Shown here: piece after piece, positions 5,511 through 8,195 of the stretch
Layout of the letters: each line of letters starts with the position of its first letter
How positions within the stretch are numbered: position 1 is the stretch's first letter
Source: Verrucomicrobiota bacterium
Lineage (GTDB): Bacteria; Verrucomicrobiota; Verrucomicrobiia; Limisphaerales; UBA8199
Assembly: GCA_026397855.1 (NCBI GenBank)
Contig: JAPLUA010000374.1
Location: forward strand, 1-8,195
Direction of reading: 5' to 3'
DNA: 8,195 bases
Translations under genes and position numbers: made by a program
Notes under the pieces: generated by a model
What the model was told of the DNA's origin: nothing
Databases searched by the model: none
What the model saw: the letters and a program-made list of their open reading frames with translations, nothing else

Positions 5511-6020
5511 GTTATTCCTTTCGCGTTAAGTTTATCAACATCCTCAATCTAGCCCCGCCATCCCCCGGTCCGCAACCATCAAAATCTCAGTTCCCTGTTC
5601 TGCCGGGGCTGCATCAAGCTCGATTCAGACTATGCCGGAGCGCGGATTTGCGGTTCATGGGCATTTTAAGATTAGATCAAACGGTCTGAGTGATAAGACG
5701 GATACCTCTCCAGCGCCTGAATTGATTCTCCTCCACCCAATCTTGCGAGGCTGCCTCCCGCTTGGGCCGTCCTTTGGCCCACGGTTGTTTGAAGGCGTTG
5801 GAGAGGCTCCGAAAGATCCCCAGGACCCAGGCGGCGTTGGGATGACGCGCCCGGCTCTCGTCTTCGCGGTGAGTTACGTCCAGCGGGTAATGACACCTTC
5901 CGGCACGCCGACTTTCTCCGAAAGTTCTAACTCAAAGCGTCCAGACGCCCCGGGGCCGCTGTAAGCAAGTCAGATGAAAAAACCCTGCCCCCTCGCCAAA
6001 CCGTGAGCGGAAACTCGACA
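5511..6020. other. Intergenic region between divergent yqj-type operon and proB
   Basis: About 510 bases with no intact gene. The yqj-type operon and proB diverge from it, so promoters for both should lie at its two ends, but I find no convincing -35/-10 pairs. Its middle (about 5677-5910) carries a transposase remnant on the minus strand. Short open frames across it, including a 110-codon plus-strand frame at 5632-5964, show no recognisable domain and run antisense to the remnant. Composition is more A+T-rich near 5511-5700 than in the genes. Confidence 0.6.
5677..5910 (-). pseudogene. Remnant of an ISAs1-family (IS4-like, DDE) transposase C-terminus
   Basis: On the minus strand one frame reads CHYPLDVTHREDESRARHPN, then AAWVLGIFRSLSNAF and on to a TGA at 5677-5679, about 70 residues. 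The pattern H-x-x-LDV-x-x-x-ED-x-x-R-x-R-x-x-NAA with fR....N matches the end of ISAs1/H-repeat-associated DDE transposases, where the Glu of the ED pair is the last catalytic residue. Upstream of CHYPLDV the frame loses similarity and meets a stop (TGA) shortly beyond 5918, so the N-terminal and central thirds, including both catalytic Asp residues, are gone. No terminal inverted repeats could be identified. It is a dead relic of an insertion sequence between two operons. Family recognition is good; the exact borders are approximate. Confidence 0.65.
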
Positions 6021-7127
6021 ATGCGCCGCGGCTTTGGTAACCACGTAAGCGTGCGTTCCGAACTATTCCAACAGGCAAGCCGCATTGTAGTAAAGCTGGG
6101 CACCGGGGTTCTCACCGACAGCCGCAAGCAGCCGGATCTTGCACAGATGGAGCAGTTGGTGGAGCAGATCGTTGCCCAGCGGAAAGCGGGGAAAGAAGTT
6201 GTGCTGGTGTCATCCGGGGCTGTCGGGGCGGGGATGGGGGCGCTGGGCTACAAAAAGCGCCCGGGCGACCTGGCCGAACTGCAAGCCTGCGCGGCAGTGG
6301 GGCAATCGCGGCTCATGGCGATTTACGAAAAGCTGTTCGGCGCGCACGGCCTTGCTGTTGCGCAAATCCTGCTCACGCACGACGACCTGGAACATCACGA
6401 GCGCCACCTTAACGCCCGCAACACGCTGGTGACTCTCCTCAGCCGCGGCGTCGTGCCTATCATCAACGAGAACGATGCGGTCTCCTTTACCGAATTGAAG
6501 TTCGGGGACAACGACAAGCTTTCAGCGCTGGTAGCATCGCTGCTGCCGGCAGATTTGCTGGTAATCCTCACGACCGTTGACGGCGTGCTGGAGAATTTCG
6601 GCAAGGCCAATTCCCGGAGGATCCCCACTATCGAGCGCATTGACAAGGCCGTGGAAGGGATGGCTGGCGGGACCGACAGCGTCACCGCGGTCGGCGGAAT
6701 GGCCTCGAAGATCGAGGCGGCGAAGATCGTCGTCCGCTCGGGCATCCCGCTGGTGATTGCCTCCGGCAGGAAGAAACAGGCCCTTGCGCGCGTGGTGAGC
6801 GGGGAGGATGAGGGCACACTGTTCGTGCCACAGCCGACCCGTCTGCAAGGCCGCAAGCGGTGGATTGCATTCTTCCATCATCCCAAGGGCACGCTGTTCG
6901 TGGATGCGGGCGCCAGGAAAGCGCTGCGCGAAGGGGGCAAGAGCCTGCTGCCGCCCGGCATTGCGCGGTGCGACGGGAGCTTCGACGCCGGAGAGGTGGT
7001 TCGAATATGCGACCTGGACGGGACGGAGTTTGCGCGGGGCATCGCCGGGTTCGCCGCCAGTGAAATCAAGGGCCGGAAGCTGCAGCGGGTGGAGGTGGTG
7101 GACCGGGATAACCTGGTAACTCTATGA
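6021..7127 (+). CDS. proB: Glutamate 5-kinase with C-terminal PUA domain
   Basis: ProB phosphorylates L-glutamate to glutamyl 5-phosphate, the first committed and proline-inhibited step of proline synthesis, in the cytosol. From ATG 6021 it has 368 residues (E. coli ProB has 367). The amino-acid-kinase domain covers about 20-265: VVKLGTGVL (23-31), VLVSSGAVGAGMGALG (61-76), ARNTL (132-136), IINENDAVSF (147-156), FGDNDKLSA (161-169), TTVDGV (184-189) and GGMASKIEAA (225-234). The PUA domain follows from about 278 (KRWIAFFHHPKGTLFVD to SEIKGRKL). Starts at GTG 6003 and GTG 6051 are also open. The ATG is preferred for the GGAAA seven bases before it, although GTG 6051 (MRSELF) also fits many ProB N-termini. 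The stop overlaps the mazG start by four bases. No proA is adjacent. Family assignment is very secure. Confidence 0.95.
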   Translation: MRRGFGNHVSVRSELFQQASRIVVKLGTGVLTDSRKQPDLAQMEQLVEQIVAQRKAGKEVVLVSSGAVGAGMGALGYKKRPGDLAELQACAAVGQSRLMAIYEKLFGAHGLAVAQILLTHDDLEHHERHLNARNTLVTLLSRGVVPIINENDAVSFTELKFGDNDKLSALVASLLPADLLVILTTVDGVLENFGKANSRRIPTIERIDKAVEGMAGGTDSVTAVGGMASKIEAAKIVVRSGIPLVIASGRKKQALARVVSGEDEGTLFVPQPTRLQGRKRWIAFFHHPKGTLFVDAGARKALREGGKSLLPPGIARCDGSFDAGEVVRICDLDGTEFARGIAGFAASEIKGRKLQRVEVVDRDNLVTL

Positions 7128-7798
7128 GCAGGGCGCAGGAGATGAAGCGGCCGGGCGCAATTGAGGATCTGCTCGGGATCATGGCACGCCTGCGCGGGCC
7201 CAAGGGGTGCCCCTGGGATCGGGAGCAGGACCACCAGTCGCTCCGCTGGCACGCGGTGGAAGAGGTCTATGAGCTGATGGATGCCATCGAGGCGGAAGAC
7301 GACCACGAGCTGGAGGAAGAGTTGGGCGATCTGCTGCTCCAGGTCGTATTCCACTGCCAACTGGCGAAGGAGCGCGGCGCTTTTGATTTCGAGAAGGTTG
7401 CCCGGCGCATCGCCGACAAGCTGGTGCGGCGGCATCCCCATGTCTTTGGCGAAATAAAGGTCAAGGACGTGGACCAGGTGTGGGCCAACTGGGAGAAGAT
7501 CAAGCGCGCCGAGAAGCACGGGACCCGGCACGCGCGGCCTTCCGCCCTGGACGGCATCCCGAAGCATCTGCCGGCGCTGCTACACGCCGAGAAGCTGGTG
7601 AAGAAGGCGCGCCGCGCCGGGCTGCCAGCCACGACGCCGGGGCGCAGCAGGCGGACTCGCGCCCAGCTGGCCGCGAAGCTGTTCGAAATCGCCCGGCAGG
7701 CGCAGGGCCGTGGCTGGTCGGCCGAAGAACTGTTGCGCGCCGAAACCCGCAAGCGCGAGCGCGCGTGGCGAAAAGCCGAGGCCGGCCGCGCCTCGTAG
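7124..7798 (+). CDS. mazG: MazG nucleoside triphosphate pyrophosphohydrolase with a degenerate C-terminal half
   Basis: A 224-residue protein. MazG hydrolyses (d)NTPs to the monophosphates and pyrophosphate, a cytosolic housecleaning function that in E. coli also influences ppGpp level. The N-terminal domain is intact: GPKGCPWDREQDHQSL (25-40), then EEVYE (46-50) and EEELGD (64-69), the acidic metal-binding EExxE and ExxD motifs of the all-alpha NTP pyrophosphatase fold. The middle (RRHPHVFG, then VWANWEKIKRAEK) is also typical. The C-terminal half keeps HAEKLVKKARRAGL, but the second set of acidic motifs is absent, replaced by a basic segment (PGRSRRTRAQLAAKLFEI), and the protein is about 40 residues shorter than E. 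coli MazG (263). The ending EELLRAETRKRERAWRKAE is again family-like. ATG 7124 overlaps the proB stop (ATGA), so translation is probably coupled. Confidence 0.93.
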   Translation: MSRAQEMKRPGAIEDLLGIMARLRGPKGCPWDREQDHQSLRWHAVEEVYELMDAIEAEDDHELEEELGDLLLQVVFHCQLAKERGAFDFEKVARRIADKLVRRHPHVFGEIKVKDVDQVWANWEKIKRAEKHGTRHARPSALDGIPKHLPALLHAEKLVKKARRAGLPATTPGRSRRTRAQLAAKLFEIARQAQGRGWSAEELLRAETRKRERAWRKAEAGRAS

Positions 7799-7916
7799 CG
7801 GCGGCTGCCCGGCCTCGTTGCTGGCGCAGCAACTCGCGAAAGCGCCCGCGGCACGCGGAAGACGAAATACCAGCTCGACTCGCCGGGCGCTCCATGCTTA
7901 CTTTGGTCGCCAATAT

Positions 7917-8195
7917 ATGACCGATCCGCGATACAAGAAACTGGCGAAGCTCCTGGTGGAATACTCAATACGGCTGGTCAAAAGGGACCGGGCGCTTCTG
8001 GACATGATTGACGTGCCCGACGATTTTTCCATTGAGCTCATGCGGGCCGTCCGGGCTGCGGGCGCCACGCCGGTCATCGAGGTCCGACACACGCGCATCA
8101 ACCGTGAGATGCTCCGCGAGACAGACTGCGAAAACGCCGGGCTGATGCGCGACCTGGAGCTGTTCCGGCTCCGGAAGGTCCAGGCCTACATCGCG
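7917..8195 (+). CDS. M29-family aminopeptidase, N-terminal part (cut by window end)
   Basis: Ninety-three codons are visible, beginning MTDPRYKKLAKLLVEYSIRL and continuing through DVPDDFSIELMRAVRAAG, ATPVIEV, then ELFRLRKVQAYIA at the window edge. This is the N-terminal domain of peptidase family M29 (AmpS/PepS/thermophilic aminopeptidases). These are cytosolic di-metal exopeptidases; the metal ligands lie in the missing C-terminal half, so catalytic competence cannot be judged. The ATG at 7917-7919 matches the family start (MTDPRxxKLAxLLVxYS), but has no visible Shine-Dalgarno sequence. It lies 118 bases after mazG; that gap has a short hairpin but no gene. It may be a third member of the proB-mazG transcription unit or have its own promoter. 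Confidence 0.88.
   Translation, partial: MTDPRYKKLAKLLVEYSIRLVKRDRALLDMIDVPDDFSIELMRAVRAAGATPVIEVRHTRINREMLRETDCENAGLMRDLELFRLRKVQAYIA

Noticed and set aside
5632..5964. A 110-codon plus-strand frame in the intergenic region
   Set aside because: No domain or ribosome-binding site; it runs antisense to the recognisable transposase remnant.
7817..7833. Perfect 7-bp hairpin GTTGCTG-GCG-CAGCAAC after mazG, as a terminator
   Set aside because: No T-run follows on either strand and the stem is short, so an intrinsic terminator is not supported.

Overview
The window is an ordinary-looking piece of a high-G+C bacterial chromosome (hrpB lines I counted by hand are 63-78% G+C). The gene set is HrpB helicase, YqjD/YqjE-type envelope proteins, ProB, MazG and an M29 aminopeptidase. 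Together with a small basic hypothetical protein of a type I associate with Verrucomicrobiota/Planctomycetota, this suggests the PVC group, perhaps Verrucomicrobiota. That assignment is inference; there is no rRNA or other phylogenetic marker here.

Layout. Bases 1-147 hold nothing I can support. From 148 to 837, on the minus strand, a 127-aa hypothetical gene is followed in the same frame, after one TAG, by the C-terminal part of a transglutaminase-like protein; this looks like decayed or rejoined gene material. From 970 to 3573, on the plus strand, is a complete hrpB. Directly behind it, from 3579 to 4372, sits a minus-strand Phd/YefM-PIN (VapC) toxin-antitoxin pair, then a second copy of the last 108 bp of hrpB (4373-4480). 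From 4504 to 5510, on the minus strand, is a three-gene operon of small membrane proteins like enterobacterial yqjD-yqjE-yqjK. From 5511 to 6020 is a gap with a decayed ISAs1-type transposase tail on the minus strand. From 6021 to 7798, on the plus strand, proB and mazG are coupled through an ATGA overlap. From 7917 to the end is the N-terminus of an M29 aminopeptidase, cut by the window edge.

The most interesting signal is the toxin-antitoxin pair bracketed by two near-identical 3' ends of hrpB. The repeats agree at 103 of 108 positions, and all five differences fall in third codon positions of the hrpB frame, four of them silent. That pattern suits two hrpB tails that were each once under selection, meaning an incoming cassette brought its own hrpB end and left helicase function intact. 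It suits a neutral local duplication less well. The downstream copy lies 28 bp from the convergent yqj-type operon, so it may be the original end of the gene.

No CRISPR array, tRNA, rRNA or complete insertion sequence was seen. I found no clear new defence or biosynthetic system beyond the toxin-antitoxin insertion.
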